In this document: positions 1-11,400 of the stretch, piece by piece | How positions within the stretch are numbered: the stretch's first letter is position 1 | Layout of the letters: every line of letters begins with the position of its first letter | NCBI RefSeq assembly: GCF_030253575.1 | Contig: NC_080569.1 | Coordinates: 19,510,001-19,574,000 of the forward strand | Direction: 5' to 3' | Source of the DNA: Rhododendron vialii | Lineage: Eukaryota; Streptophyta; Magnoliopsida; Ericales; Ericaceae | Length of the DNA stretch: 64,000 bases | The notes under the pieces: generated by a model | What the model saw: only the letters and a program-made list of their open reading frames with translations | What the model was told of the DNA's origin: nothing | The model's database searches: none | Position numbers and translations under genes: made by a program

Positions 1-233
1 CTCAAGCCTGGAGCCTCTGCCTATAAATACAAGAAATGATAGACTTAGAAAAGGATCCAGCACCAACCAAGTCCAACACTTACTCAAATTATCTTTCAAT
101 TATCTTTACTTTCTAGCAAAGTAGTTTATCCTTTACCATTCAGTCCATACTAGCCTAGCCTAGTTTTCATTTCAATACCTTGTACCAATTAGCTTCATTA
201 AACCGTTAATGGAGTTTGATTAGTTTTCATTTA

Positions 234-631
234 GGCTCCGTTTGTTTCGATATAAAATATTTTCCATGAAAAATGTTTTTTCAGAAAACAAACTTCAAAC
301 TTTTATTTTCCGGTGTTTGGTTGGGACTTGAAAATATTTTCGGAAATCAACAAAATAGTGTAGAGAGGGAGATGGAGAGTTTAAACGGTAGAGAGATATG
401 AGATTATGGAATTGAACGTGGGTCATGACTGACGATCATGGAACTGAGCAATGAGAATTGTAGTAGAAGACAGCGGGTTCATTTCGGAAAATAACTTACA
501 GAAAATTTAAGGGTAAGTCATTTTCATCTAATTGATGGAAAATGTTTTACATGTAAAATATTTTCCTCATTTTTTACACAACCAAACACCGGAAAATAGG
601 TAAAATATTTTACGTCCAAACAAACGGAGCC
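234..631. mobile_element. Tourist/PIF-Harbinger-like MITE
   Basis: The two ends are inverted copies (GGCTCCGTTTGTTT at the left, AAACAAACGGAGCC at the right). A TTA trinucleotide is repeated on both sides (231-233 and 632-634), the target-site duplication expected of PIF/Harbinger MITEs. Inner parts of the arms also pair, including the AACACCGGAAAAT / TTTTCCGGTGTTTGG stretches. There is no coding capacity. Confidence 0.8.
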
Positions 632-639
632 TTAGTTCT

Positions 640-1380
640 ATTTTCTTTCCAATTTCCACTGCGGTTGAAAAATGTTAAGTCCTTTTCATTAAGGCAAACC
701 ACGAACCACTTTACAGCCTTACCTCTTGGGTTGTACGCAATCATTCTAATCGAAGTCAGATCGAAGCACACAAGCGTTAACACGAATTCGGACTGCAATC
801 TAGTCCTGGCATGCCCGCAACAACCAAGAAACCACTCATGCCCTCGCGGTTTATTAATTTTCACTTGCGAGGAAAACAGAAACTAATCAGAATCGGGAAA
901 AAAGCCCCGAGAACAAAAACAGAGTGTAGCAATCCATTGAACAATAGAAGTACTTATCTAACTCTTATAGTAAATGACAAGGTGCAGTCGTCGTCCACGC
1001 ACAACCAACCATGAAAACAAGTATATATGCATATGCACCTATCATCAAATGAAGTCTAAGGCACCCCCACCCCACGTTAAGAGATCGAGTTACCCCAAAA
1101 CCCAAATGGCCCACCATCAACTAATCCTCATTTGCTGTCTCTATTCCTTGTTCTTTAAAAAATATTTATAAAAAAAAACACCTACAATCAAGCCATGTGC
1201 ATGCAATCTCTCATTCTTTGTACTTATCATTTCAAACTTTACAAATAAAAATAATATATTATCATTCCTGATCAACAGCTATATATATGGTCAGATACAA
1301 ACAAGGGGTCATGATAAAATAAAAATAAATATTGAATTATAAAGTCATAAAGGGTACCCGTCATGGGAGAGTCAATCTCT
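640..1380. other. Non-coding stretch, nothing recognised
   Basis: The overlapping short ORFs here show no domain, no codon pattern and no consistent start context. I see no RNA gene or repeat in this interval. Confidence 0.4.
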
Positions 1381-1383
1381 CCA

Positions 1384-1616
1384 CTCCCTCTGTCCTATAC
1401 TGTTAGTCCTTTTCTAAATTCGTGCTGACTTTTGGATACAAATAAAACACTTTCGTGTAGCTTTTTTTTTTTTTTTACACCTATTTAAAAATCTCAATTA
1501 GTTTCTTGAGAAAAATAAAATAAAATCAAAGAACTATACTATATAGGTGCTATATTTTTATCCGAAAAATAAAAATATACATTTTACAAAATGGTTAATT
1601 CATGAAATGGAGGGAG
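1384..1616. mobile_element. Degenerate Stowaway-like MITE
   Basis: It begins CTCCCTCTGTCC and ends ATGGAGGGAG, the plant Stowaway (Tc1/mariner) terminal signature in inverted orientation. TA follows the right end (1617-1618), but the left flank is CA, so one side of the TA duplication is lost. The length of about 230 bp fits the class. Confidence 0.65.
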
Positions 1617-2475
1617 TAGATAATTTCATGAGAAAAATGAAGGGCATGTTGAGTAGAAGAGATGTACCAATTGGTAGTTTTTGAGACAGTGTGATTGTTA
1701 ATTGTACCAGCGAACCCCCATGTGAGGACAAGGTTGTGAAACACAAGCCCATACCAGCTCACCTAAAAGCAAGACTTAACCGGTAAATTACAACATTTGT
1801 CCCTCCTCCTGTTTGATCAAAAAGTTTCAATTTGGCCCTTGCAGTTTGAATTTTATCTAAAATGAAGGCTGTGGAGTGGCGAGGCTAAAAAAAGAGGAAG
1901 ATGGGTCTAGTTCTCATCCTCTTGTTTCTCTTCATCTAAATCTCGGCCCAACATATAATAGGAAGGACGGATAACATTGCGACGAAAGTGTAAGTCTAAG
2001 ATATTGTCATTTACTGAAATTAAAACTGTGAAGATCAAGGTGAATCTTTTATCGAACAAGAAGGACCCATGGTGATATTAACTTGAATCAATACCACCAC
2101 CTTCACATTACATTAGATATTGGATGACACATCTCTGCATTTGGAAGAACTATATATCTAAATGTGAAGTGATGTAGGACAAGATTCTGAAAGTTCAATA
2201 TTCTTATTTTTATGATTCTATAATAAGATTTTGATTAGGAATATCTTTTGTTTGGGTTAGAATTATAATCTCTCCTCATTCAGTTTGATTTTACTTTCCA
2301 ATTTTATTAGGATTCTTGGTCTACAAGAATTAAAATTAATTTTAGAATTTTCTTCTCCTTTAATTCCTCTTGTTTTGGTATGATTTTATTACCTTTTTAG
2401 GTAGAGCTTTTAATTTTTTTAATAGAGCTTTTAATTTTTTTTTAATTTTCGTTCTAATTTCTTGATTCTTACCAA

Positions 2476-3453
2476 GGGCTTGTTTGATAACCTAAATTCA
2501 GCACTTAATACTGAATCAATTAAGTAATAAGTGATTCAGTAGGTTTGATAACCACATTTCATATTACTTAACAAATTAAGTACCACTTAAAATATAGGCT
2601 AAAAAGTTGAAAAAAATTAAGTAGCTTTGAGCTACTTAATTCTGGCTGAATTTTTGTGTGCTTATATTCAACCGTCATACCACCACCACAACCACTTCCA
2701 CCAACACCTCCACCACTCCACCACCACCACCACTACCACCACATCCACCACTCCACCACCACCACCTCCACTACCACCACCACTCCCCCACCACATCAGC
2801 ACCACCACCAACTCCACCACCACCACTACCACCACCACGACCACCACCACCACCACCACCACATCACCACCACCAGCTCTACCACTCCACCACCACCACA
2901 ACCACCACCACAACCACCACCACTACCATCACTACACCACCACCACCACCGCTCCTACCACCACCACCACCGCTCCACCACTCCACCACCATCACCACCA
3001 CCGCCACTCCCCCACCACTACCATCACTACACCACCACCACCACTCCACCACCACCACTTCCTCCACTACCACCACCACCACCACTCCACCACAACCATC
3101 ATTACACCACCACACACCACCGCTCCTACCACCACCTCCACCACTCCACCACCATCACCACCACCACCACTACCATCACTACACCACCACCACCACCATT
3201 CTACCACCACCACTACCAGCACTCCTACTACCTCCACCACTCCCCCACCACCACTCCACCACCATTACCAAAAGTATATTGTGACCGTTAGAAAAATTAA
3301 GATAGAATTGGAACAAAATTAATTCATCATTTTTTTAATTCAGTACTTAATATATTTATCAAACAGCTTTTCAGCTTAAAAATTTCAGCATTCAGTTTCC
3401 AGTACTTAATTTTTCAGCTTTCAGTTTCAGTTTTCAGTTTTATCAAACAGCCC
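2476..3453. mobile_element. MITE carrying an expanded CAC microsatellite
   Basis: The ends are inverted repeats (GGGCTTGTTTGATAA at the left, TTATCAAACAGCCC at the right). CCAA is repeated just outside them (2472-2475 and 3454-3457). The subterminal regions are rich in alternating CTTAAT/ATTAAG and TTCAG motifs. The interior has been replaced by the trinucleotide tract listed separately. The hAT or Harbinger class cannot be settled from the short duplication. Confidence 0.6.
2680..3266. repeat. (CAC/CCA)n trinucleotide tract, ~590 bp
   Basis: This is nearly 600 bp of CAC/CCA trinucleotide repeat with interspersed CTC, ACT and CAT variants. All three + frames stay open (His-, Thr- and Pro-rich), as do minus frames (Val/Trp/Gly-rich). 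That is a by-product of the repeat and not evidence of a protein. The tract lies wholly inside the MITE at 2476-3453. Confidence 0.95.
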
Positions 3454-3847
3454 CCAAGTATAGGAATTTTCTCCTTCTAAATAGGGTAGTAAGTCTAAGG
3501 ACAAATCATGTTTTATTCAATAATTAATTCAATAAAATTCAAAGTTCTCATCTCTATTTTTCTTATGCAAGAGGTGTTTATCTTTCGAGTTAGATTGTAG
3601 TACTAAGTCGATGTAGAAAATAGCAGATGTACCAAGTTTCTTCAAGCAATGGAAACTTGATGAGTTTTTTTTTAAAAAGAGCATCAACTGATGTAGGACA
3701 AGATTGTGGAAGATTTCATATTCTTACTTTTATGATTCTAGAATAAGATTTTGATTAGGAATATCTTTTGTTTGGGTTAGAATTATTATCTTTCGTCATT
3801 CGGTTTGATTTCCCTCTGTTTTTCTTGTGCGCAAGATGCTTTATTTT

Positions 3848-4678
3848 TGTGTGTGTGTGTGTGTGTGTGTGAATTTAAGAACCCGTGTATTAGAACGATA
3901 TCTAACTTATTTGTCTACCTAAATTAAGATGGAGTAGCATTTAGTTTCTCTTATGCTACTATGCTGCGTCATGAAGATGAAGAATATAAATTTAAAAAAT
4001 AATAATCCGCCAATTGAATACCGGAATGAGTGAGTCTATATACGTACACATGATAATGGAGTATTTTGATGAGCAAATGAGATAGGCTGCCCTGCTCTGC
4101 CAGTGCCAGGTATTATTACATTACAGAATTTGACAAAGAGGAGTAGTTAAGTAGAGATCAGATCAACATCTGAAGGTTGGAAGGGGGTCCCACGTTTTGA
4201 TACAATTTTGCCAACTAATGAATGAGGTGATAGATTAGCCAGCTGGTATCGTATCCCCATCGCCATCGTGATTGTACATCATCGATGGGATCCCCTTTGG
4301 CTTGTTGGATTCCTCCGCTCCTCTCCGCACCACACCAGCCCCATGAAACTAACCATTAATTTCAAATTGGCTTTCAATCAACTAAAATCCAACCAATTAG
4401 GACCATTTTGGCCCGTCGCTAACTCTTTGACCAGGGATAATATAGACAGTCAGTACTCACGAAGGCGCGTTGTATCAAATGAAATGAATAATACAGTACT
4501 AGTAGTAATAACCTGTGCTGGTGGGGTATTTGACGTCATTAACAGAGGACATGGACACCCCAAGCAGGAACTATTCGGTGTCTCCTGCTCACACGCTTTA
4601 ACCGCTTGTGTTTTGCCCTTGCTAGTAGTATTAATTTGGATGCACTGTTAAGTTGTTGCCCAGCCACGATACACCAAA

Positions 4679-4680
<2 letters not shown>
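3848..4680. other. Upstream flank of the PCaP-like gene
   Basis: A (TG)n microsatellite sits at 3848-3871. The rest is ordinary low-complexity intergenic sequence up to the TC tract before the PCaP-like gene. The 127-aa ORF near 4268 has no recognisable domain. Confidence 0.4.

Positions 4681-4725
<45 letters not shown>
4681..4725 (+). promoter_or_regulatory. (TC)n tract upstream of the PCaP-like gene
   Basis: An uninterrupted 45-nt TC repeat lies about 210 nt upstream of the start codon. CT/GA tracts in this position are common in plant core promoters and 5'UTRs and can bind GAGA-binding proteins. A regulatory role is inferred. A (GGA)n run (about 4903-4926) ends just before the ATG and probably lies in the 5'UTR. 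Confidence 0.4.
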
Positions 4726-4727
<2 letters not shown>

Positions 4728-4932
4728 AGATTGAAGGAAAACGTACAATATTGGAAGCTATAAGCTTAATTAGCTATGCTAGTAGTGGTATTTGTGTTAG
4801 CGTATAAAGATTATTTGTGTGGAGGAGATTAATTACTAATCCGTGTTTATTAATTGCTATATAATTAGAGGTTTATTGGGTAGGGAGGTTGATTGAAAAA
4901 GGAGGAGGAGGAGGAGGAGGAGGAGATCCATC

Positions 4933-5633
4933 ATGGATTACTGGAAAACAAAGGTTCTCCCAAAGGTGAAGAAAGTATTTGGGAAAAACGGAACCAAGAA
5001 GGCTGCTGCTGCTGAAGCTTGCAAGAACTTCGATGACTCTAAGGTAATCCATCCATCCATCCATCTTTAATTCTTCTAGCTATTTCTTTCATTCATTCTA
5101 CAAATTCTTCCAATATTTCACTTCTTTACCTTACTTACATACACTACCTACATGCATACATATGGTCTGTAGTATTTAATAATCCGTATAATATTGAGAT
5201 ACCTAACCATAACACTAGTAGCAATGTAATGGTAGCCAATGGAATGGTATGCAGCAGCGAGAATCAAATGTGAATTTTCAAAAGCATCTTTCATGAAAAT
5301 AGATTTTGGAGCACCTAGCTAATTTGGTCATAAATAGCGGTCATGTATGAGCTAGCTGTATCATTAAAGTTTTTTGAATAAGATATCAACGGGTACGTAT
5401 CCTGTGTAACGGTTGGGAACAGCTGATCAATACACTTAAAACGCTCATAGAAGCTGATTATGGACAAAAATTAAAAACCTTAGGTGTGTGTATCGAGTGT
5501 CATGGTATACTAACCTCGCAAGTAAATTCAGGAAGAATACACCAAGGAGTTCGAAGAGAAGAAGAGTGAGCTCCAGCCTAAAGTAGTCGAAATCTATGAG
5601 GCCTCTTCAGTTGAGATCAAGGTAATTCATCAG

Positions 5634-5679
<46 letters not shown>

Positions 5680-5714
5680 ATACAAAAAAAAAAAAAAAAA
5701 ACAAAAAAATAAAA

Positions 5715-5753
<39 letters not shown>

Positions 5754-6599
5754 TTCTCTCTCTTCTATACAAAAAAAAAAAAAAAAAACCAAAACATAAG
5801 ACATCAAGAAAGAGATCAATCTTATTCCCATCAGGTGTTTCATCCAACCTTTGGTTGGATTCCCTTCTCCTCTCCCCCTACTTGGTGTACACCTATCAAG
5901 ATTCTTAATAAACTTGTAGCCGTTTCAAAAAAAAGAAAAGAAAAAGGGAGATCGATCTACAACACCCTATAGAATACAGTAACTGCATGACAGACACTAG
6001 CATGTAAACACATATAGAGATGCCAAGCACTTGTATTAGACTACCAATGCAACTAAAATCTCCTGTGTCTTTGTTCACAAAATGAAAAATCAAAACAGGC
6101 ACTGGTTAAGGAACCAAAGGAAGTGGGTCTAAAGAAGTACTCTGCTGGTGTTCAGAAGTTCCTCGATGAGCTCGTTAAAATTGGTACTACTCTTTAATAT
6201 CCTCTATGATTTGATAAATGTGTTGATAGCACACTATACAAATAACTAACTTGTGTCCGTAATCATTGCAAAGATTTTCCAGGATCGAAGCCAATTTGTG
6301 AAGCATCTACAAAGCTAGGGCCAACTTTGGTTCCAGGACCAATTTTCTTTGTATTTGAGAAGGTCTCAACATTCATAGTCACGGAAGAGAAACTGGTGGA
6401 GCCTCCCCCAGCCGAGGCCGAAACATCTGTTGCAGCCGAAGAAGGTAAAGAGGTAGTGGTTGAAGAGGAAAAGAAAGAAGAAGCGGTGGCTGTGGTTGAG
6501 ACTGCTGCTGAACCTGAGGCAGAAGCCGAGCCAGGTACCACCACGGAGCTGCCACCGAAGGTGGAAGAACCTGTAGCAGCAGAGCCACCAAAGCCTTGA
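4933..6599 (+). CDS. PCaP1-like: Plasma-membrane-associated cation-binding protein (DREPP/PCaP1 family)
   Basis: The gene has four exons: 4933-5043, 5532-5621, 6099-6183 and 6274-6599 (203 residues). Every junction is GT-AG and the frame is kept throughout. The acceptor at 6272-6273 is preferred over one at 6281-6282 because it keeps the family's Asp-Phe-Pro-Gly-Ser-Lys stretch. The N-terminus MDYWKTKVLPKVKKVFGKNG is the basic, Trp-containing segment of DREPP/PCaP proteins. Gly2, which is N-myristoylated in Arabidopsis PCaP1, is Asp here. The C-terminal third is the typical Glu/Val/Pro/Ala-rich acidic tail ending in Pro-Pro-Lys-Pro. Known family members bind Ca2+/calmodulin, Cu2+ and phosphoinositides at the plasma membrane and affect microtubules. 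Intron 2 carries a duplicated TC/poly(A) segment. Confidence 0.93.
5633..5793 (+). repeat. Duplicated TC-microsatellite/poly(A) module inside intron 2
   Basis: Two tandem copies of the same compound block occur: a long TC run, then CTTCTATAC, then 18 or so A residues. The first copy runs to about 5700 and the second to about 5787. They lie in intron 2 of the PCaP-like gene. Replication slippage or unequal exchange between the simple repeats is the likely origin. Confidence 0.85.
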
Positions 6600-6897
6600 T
6601 GAGCACATGACAGAAGGACAAGTGAACTAGCAAGTTGTGTAAGACTAGGTGCTAGACTGTTTGTGTACCAGTTTATGTTAAATTTTTTATTCTTTATTGT
6701 TGTCTACCCCTTCTCCGTTGTAATTTGTCTTGTCTTCGTCCCCTGTATGATTGTGTGATATATTCTGTTTCTTGGTTCTCAAAGCTTTCACATTCACTTG
6801 TATTTTTGCTGATCATTTGCGAAGTTGTAATATTTACAGTGTATTTCTTCATTTTTAAGGAAAAGCAAAACCTTCTGCAGGGTTGTTCATCTGCTTG

Positions 6898-6933
<36 letters not shown>

Positions 6934-7196
6934 ACTTCACACCAACAATTTTCTTGGGGTCCAAAGTCGCACCAACATTTTTGTCAAATAGGAACAGCAC
7001 ACATAACAACCACAAGAACGAGAAAAAGCAATGGTGCAGCTCACCCTCGTGTTGTAGACCATGTTACATGAAACTGAGTATTGATGTTGGGTGCAGATAT
7101 GTGTTTTGAGTATCGACTTCATCTAAAATTTTGATAATAATTTCTAAGGATACGGACATGCAGACCTATCTAAAATCCTTAATAATGATTTTTATT
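6600..7196 (+). other. 3'UTR and downstream flank of the PCaP-like gene
   Basis: The region after the stop is T-rich with GT-rich stretches (about 6660-6850), as expected of a plant 3'UTR and cleavage region. I do not see one clear AATAAA signal. A (TC)n microsatellite lies at 6901-6930. No further gene is seen. Confidence 0.5.
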
Positions 7197-7735
7197 TTCT
7201 TTCTTAAATAGTACCTTTTGTTATTTATTACTCCCTCTGTCTCTTTTTAAGTGTCTTGCTTCGTAACTCCAACTTATTAAAAAGACATCATCATTACACC
7301 TTTCACATTAACTTTTTCCTCCACTTTCCCTACTTACCCATTATCATTACATTTTTACTCACTAACTTTTCAAAATGAAATCTACTTTTAGGGACAAAAT
7401 AGACAATGTACCAACTTTTACCTCCCTAACTTTACAAAATGAACACTTATTAAGGGACAACCCAAAATGGAATACTGAACACAAAAAAAGGGACGGAGGG
7501 AGTACTAGTTATTTTAGATCCTTTTTTTTTTTTTTTTTTGCATATTATAAGAGTTCTATGCATAGCACACAAGAAATTTAAGTTGGAAAATATACGTGCC
7601 AAGTTTCTTTTCTTTCTTATAAATAGTACTTTTTGTTATTTATTAACTAGTTATTTTAGATTTTTTTTTTTCATATTATAAGAGTTCTATGCATAGCACA
7701 CAAGAAATTTAAGTTGGAAAATATACGTGTGAAGT
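7197..7735. repeat. Tandem duplication of a ~130-bp segment, one copy holding a MITE
   Basis: Copy 1 is 7197-7230 plus 7503-7600. Copy 2 is 7604-7735. Both share TTTCTTTCTTA...TTATTTATTA, CTAGTTATTTTAGA, a poly(T) run, and then a ~75-nt block ending AAAATATACGTG. Copy 1 is split by the Stowaway MITE at a TA. Copy 2 has no MITE and serves as an empty site. Confidence 0.85.
7231..7502. mobile_element. Stowaway-like MITE (Tc1/mariner)
   Basis: It starts CTCCCTCTGTCTC and ends GGGACGGAGGGAG, in inverted orientation, flanked by TA on both sides (7229-7230 and 7503-7504). It is 272 bp long. The neighbouring duplicate of the host segment lacks it, which confirms the boundaries. Confidence 0.88.
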
Positions 7736-8341
7736 TTATTCTTCTTCTTTTTTGGCTAGATATATACGTGGTAAATCATTGCTCAACTAAACATGTCAAA
7801 CACACATCTCAAACCTTTATCCATACATATTGAAGGATTCATGTAACAGAGGTTGTAGAACAATAGTAAGCTCAGGATTTGATTTTCCAAAATCTGACCA
7901 AATCATAGTCTTACAAGATAAGATTAAAAGAAAGAAGCTACCTATTGCCAAGTATTTTCAGGCTGTCAGCAAAGATTAATAGATAATTGAAAGTAACTTG
8001 TGTTGCTAGGTAGTGAAATGATTGGTGGGGCATTTTCGTATTATAAAAGTAGAATAATAATTTAGCAGTAACCAATTGGAACCAGAGGCGTCTTCCCACA
8101 AGCAACAAAGGTAAGCAGCTTGAAAACTACGTATGCTCTCTCTCTCTCTCTCCTTCTTTAGTTACGAAAACTACCCTCACCACATTCATGATTGATGATT
8201 AAATTCTCATTTGCAACAAATACATGTCCAGTGCTACGATAAACACCATTTTACGTCGTCATTGCCGGCCAATAAAAAAAAGCATATTTTTTTCAATTTC
8301 TGTGCACCAAATTAAAAATCTCAATTAAGTAGTTCTTTAAA

Positions 8342-8462
8342 GGAAAATGATTTTGTCACACCATTTTTTGATAATTCCACACCCTGCAAGTGCATTTTTG
8401 CACCAAAAAATACACTTGCAGGTGTGGCATTATCAAAAAAGGGTATGGCAAAATCACTATCC
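8342..8462. mobile_element. 121-bp Mutator-type MITE with perfect 9-bp target duplication
   Basis: TTCTTTAAA is repeated exactly at 8333-8341 and 8463-8471, a 9-bp duplication typical of Mutator-like insertion. The ends GGAAAATGATTTTGTCACACC (left) and its diverged inverse GGTATGGCAAAATCACTATCC (right) are inverted repeats. Nearly the whole element folds into one hairpin, with the loop near 8400. Confidence 0.85.
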
Positions 8463-8471
8463 TTCTTTAAA

Positions 8472-11400
8472 ATGGTGAAAAAAACTTTTAAAAATTATAC
8501 ACGGAAGTACTTTATTTTATGCTAGATAATTCCGCGTTTTTTATTTATTTATAGGGAACACTTATAAAGGAACACAAGTAGTACTATTTTTCTTTATTTT
8601 CTAAGTGACAGAGCCTACTTAAACCAAAAAAGAAAAAAGACAACTAAGCAACTTCTTCCATCCTGAGAAACATTCCTCCCACTGACCCAACCAAAAAAAT
8701 TCAAATTGATATAACTGTTACACTCAATACTTAGGTGGTAATCTCTAACTCTCGCGCTTGTGCAGAACATTGCTGTCAGTAATGAGGAGCAGAGCTCTCT
8801 CAGGAACATGTTAACTCTCTACCATGCAGGCTGGCTACAGCCTACAGCCTCTGGGCGAATTTAACACAGTAGCAGGAGAGTAGTCGTTAAAATGCTGCAG
8901 CAGCAATCACCCATGTCCCTTCTGTGGACTGACTGAGTCTTATGCTCATGCAAAAACTACAGATTCTTCCTGTAATATTGGACAACATCCTATGGTTCAT
9001 CTGCTGCTACTGTATGCTTCTCTCACAGAGTCATGGTACTCAATTCAAGGGGGTTCAGCTGACATAAGTACCATTTAACAGACCATCAGAAAGCTGTATG
9101 AGAAAAACTAAGAGAACTGTATGGGCCACCAGACCAGTTTATTGATACACAGCATCAACCCCTAACAACAAGGCTACCTTGCGATACTTGTGAAGCAATA
9201 TCCCGCAAACCAATTGAGGTCTACTTCATGAATCCGCTGTCTCCTTTGCGATAATTGAGAAGCAATGTCCCACAACTAACCTAAGATATCTGTAAGGGAC
9301 ATCAAAGCCACAAATGATTCAGAAAACAAGAGGTCCTGGTAAAGAAGGATTTGCATTTCAGATTTCCAACTTCTAATGAAGTCAGATCTTGCAACTAAGA
9401 CAGCCATCTACCAAATTATACCTGTAAATTCTGAAGGCTAATATGTAATTTCTCAGAGGAGAATCTTAACAAAATGCTGATTTAGAAAAGAAGAATTTCT
9501 CACAGAGGTGAGATGAAGAGAGATTTTTATACAGGATCAGGTAAGAGAGTCATCAGCTGGAGCAATTACTCTACCATACTTCTGCCATTTAAAATGAAAA
9601 ACAAAAAACGGAAAATTTTACAGAAATGACACTTTTAAGTATTCCTGTCTTCTGATTCCCAAGGTTATACACAATAAAAGGGGTGGGGGCATTCATTAGG
9701 AATAGAAAAGATGATTCACAGCAGATCTCAGAAAATGCTATAACCAACTGTATCTGTGTTTCTGGGTGCGTACAACGAGTAATGAGGTAGGAACTGCAGA
9801 AGAACAGTTTATTGATGATATATTCAGGGAACTTCTAAGTTCTATCCTTCAATTCCAACTACTATATGGAGTTCTTAGTACACACGAAACCAAAAAAATG
9901 CAGCACCATCAATTTTTAGGAATGTAAAGTTCATCATTACAAAGGTGGTGAGGATGGAATAGATATGTTTGCATCAGTAAGACATTGGATTTAATCAGAA
10001 CATTAGAAGACCTAGTCCATATGCTGGTCAAGTCTAACCTAAAACCTAAATGACCTGCTAAGAAAATTGGGACTTAGAATCTCAATGAAGCTAAAAATCT
10101 TGATAAAATGAAGCTAAAAATCTTGATAAAATGAAGCTAAAAATCTTGATACGATGCATGCGGGGCTGAATAACAAAAGACAAAGAACAGTCATTTTTTT
10201 ATGATGTGCACTTGGAGGGGGGGCGAGCTAGTACAGGAAACCAAGATGAATAATATAAACAATAAAATAGTTAGAAGTTCATGGTGTGTAAGATTATTAT
10301 AAGTTGGGAGGATATAGCAACTATAGAGAACTTGGAGCATCCTAGTTCTGCGGGAAAGGGTCTTTGTGAATGGAAGGATGTTTGCGGGCTAATTGTCTAG
10401 TCTTCGATGATATCAGGACTGAGCTAGGGGGGTAATTGTTGGATTCAAAAGAAGAAATGCCAAGGGGTGGAGAATCGTTTCCAAAAGTCTGAGGAAATTC
10501 TTGCATTTAAGAGAAAAAAAGGAGTTGATGGATGTTGCCACATTTTTGCATTTGACATCATGGTACAATTAGGATTAGCCGTTTATACAAGGATCGATAG
10601 AATTTTTACGGAATCAGCTTCTCTGCAGTCCTGTTTGGAACTGCACGGAGCAGTTTGCCCATATCTGGACCCCTTCTCAATAATGTGAGCCATTCATATT
10701 GTAGGGCTCGTCAGGTAGTATGTCCTCATACAAATTCAAGTTGACCAGCACAGCAGCATTTTAGTGTTGTTGATCAAAACACAAAAAGAATACTTTGGTG
10801 TAGCAAAAATGGATAGACTATTTAATTTTGCGACATAAAAGCGTTACAATTAATTAGTTGTGGGAGCCTAATTAACTTGAATTTTTGGGTGGACACTCTT
10901 TCCAACGGGCCTACGATAGTAATGGCTTGGACCATCAAGGAGATGTCCAGTATAGGCAAACTGCTCCGTGTAGTCAAATTTAGGACGGCAGAGAAGCTGA
11001 ACTCATTTTTCATCTCATTAAATGGGGATGAAAACTTCTCTACTTTCTCACAAATTACCTTATGGAGGCCGGTGTCAAATCCATAGCGCATTTTGATTAC
11101 GGGGTTATAGATGGTGGGAGGAGTCCCTTTTGTTGTGAAAACAAGCGGCTCGAGAAGGATAGATCTGTGGACAAGGCTGACTAGTGGCGGAACCATTATT
11201 TAGTTGAAAGGGGACCCAAGCTCTGTAGTGGTAATGGTTGTGGAACAAGTGTTTAATGACCTGACTGACCTCTGAGAAAGCTAAAGCTCTGGAGTGTATT
11301 GAGAAGTGGCATCGGAAAGATATGGAGTCAGAAGAGGAAACTGTTTGAAGAAAAAGAAACAAAATAAGAGTTGGGTAGCACTGTTCTGATGGTTAGTTGG

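Larger units (their letters stand above)
2171..3812. repeat. Pair of ~125-bp direct repeats, possible Copia LTR remnants
   Basis: The segments at 2171-2296 and 3690-3812 are near-identical direct repeats, both starting GATGTAGGACAAGATT. Sequence after the first copy has LTR-like 3' features (TTCAATAAAATTC near 3528, then TTTTTCTTATGCAAGAGG). A shortened counterpart follows the second copy (TTTTTCTTGTGCGCAAG near 3820). I infer a decayed LTR pair or duplicated LTR. No internal coding region or primer-binding site is visible. Confidence 0.4.

Noticed and set aside
2627..3322. Overlapping 200+ codon ORFs rich in His, Thr and Pro (plus) and Val/Trp/Gly (minus)
   Set aside because: All are produced by the CAC trinucleotide tract staying open in every frame; they have no gene structure or leader.
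5607..5847. Minus-strand ORFs with Arg-Glu runs
   Set aside because: They are translations of TC microsatellites and poly(A) in intron 2 of the PCaP-like gene.
6263..6633. Minus-strand ORFs of 80-93 codons opposite PCaP exon 4
   Set aside because: They are shadows of the acidic, low-complexity coding exon on the other strand.
10822..11196. 124-codon minus-strand ORF
   Set aside because: I find no domain, and the plus strand of the same stretch is equally open. It is kept only as part of the unexplained 8.5-12.5 kb interval.
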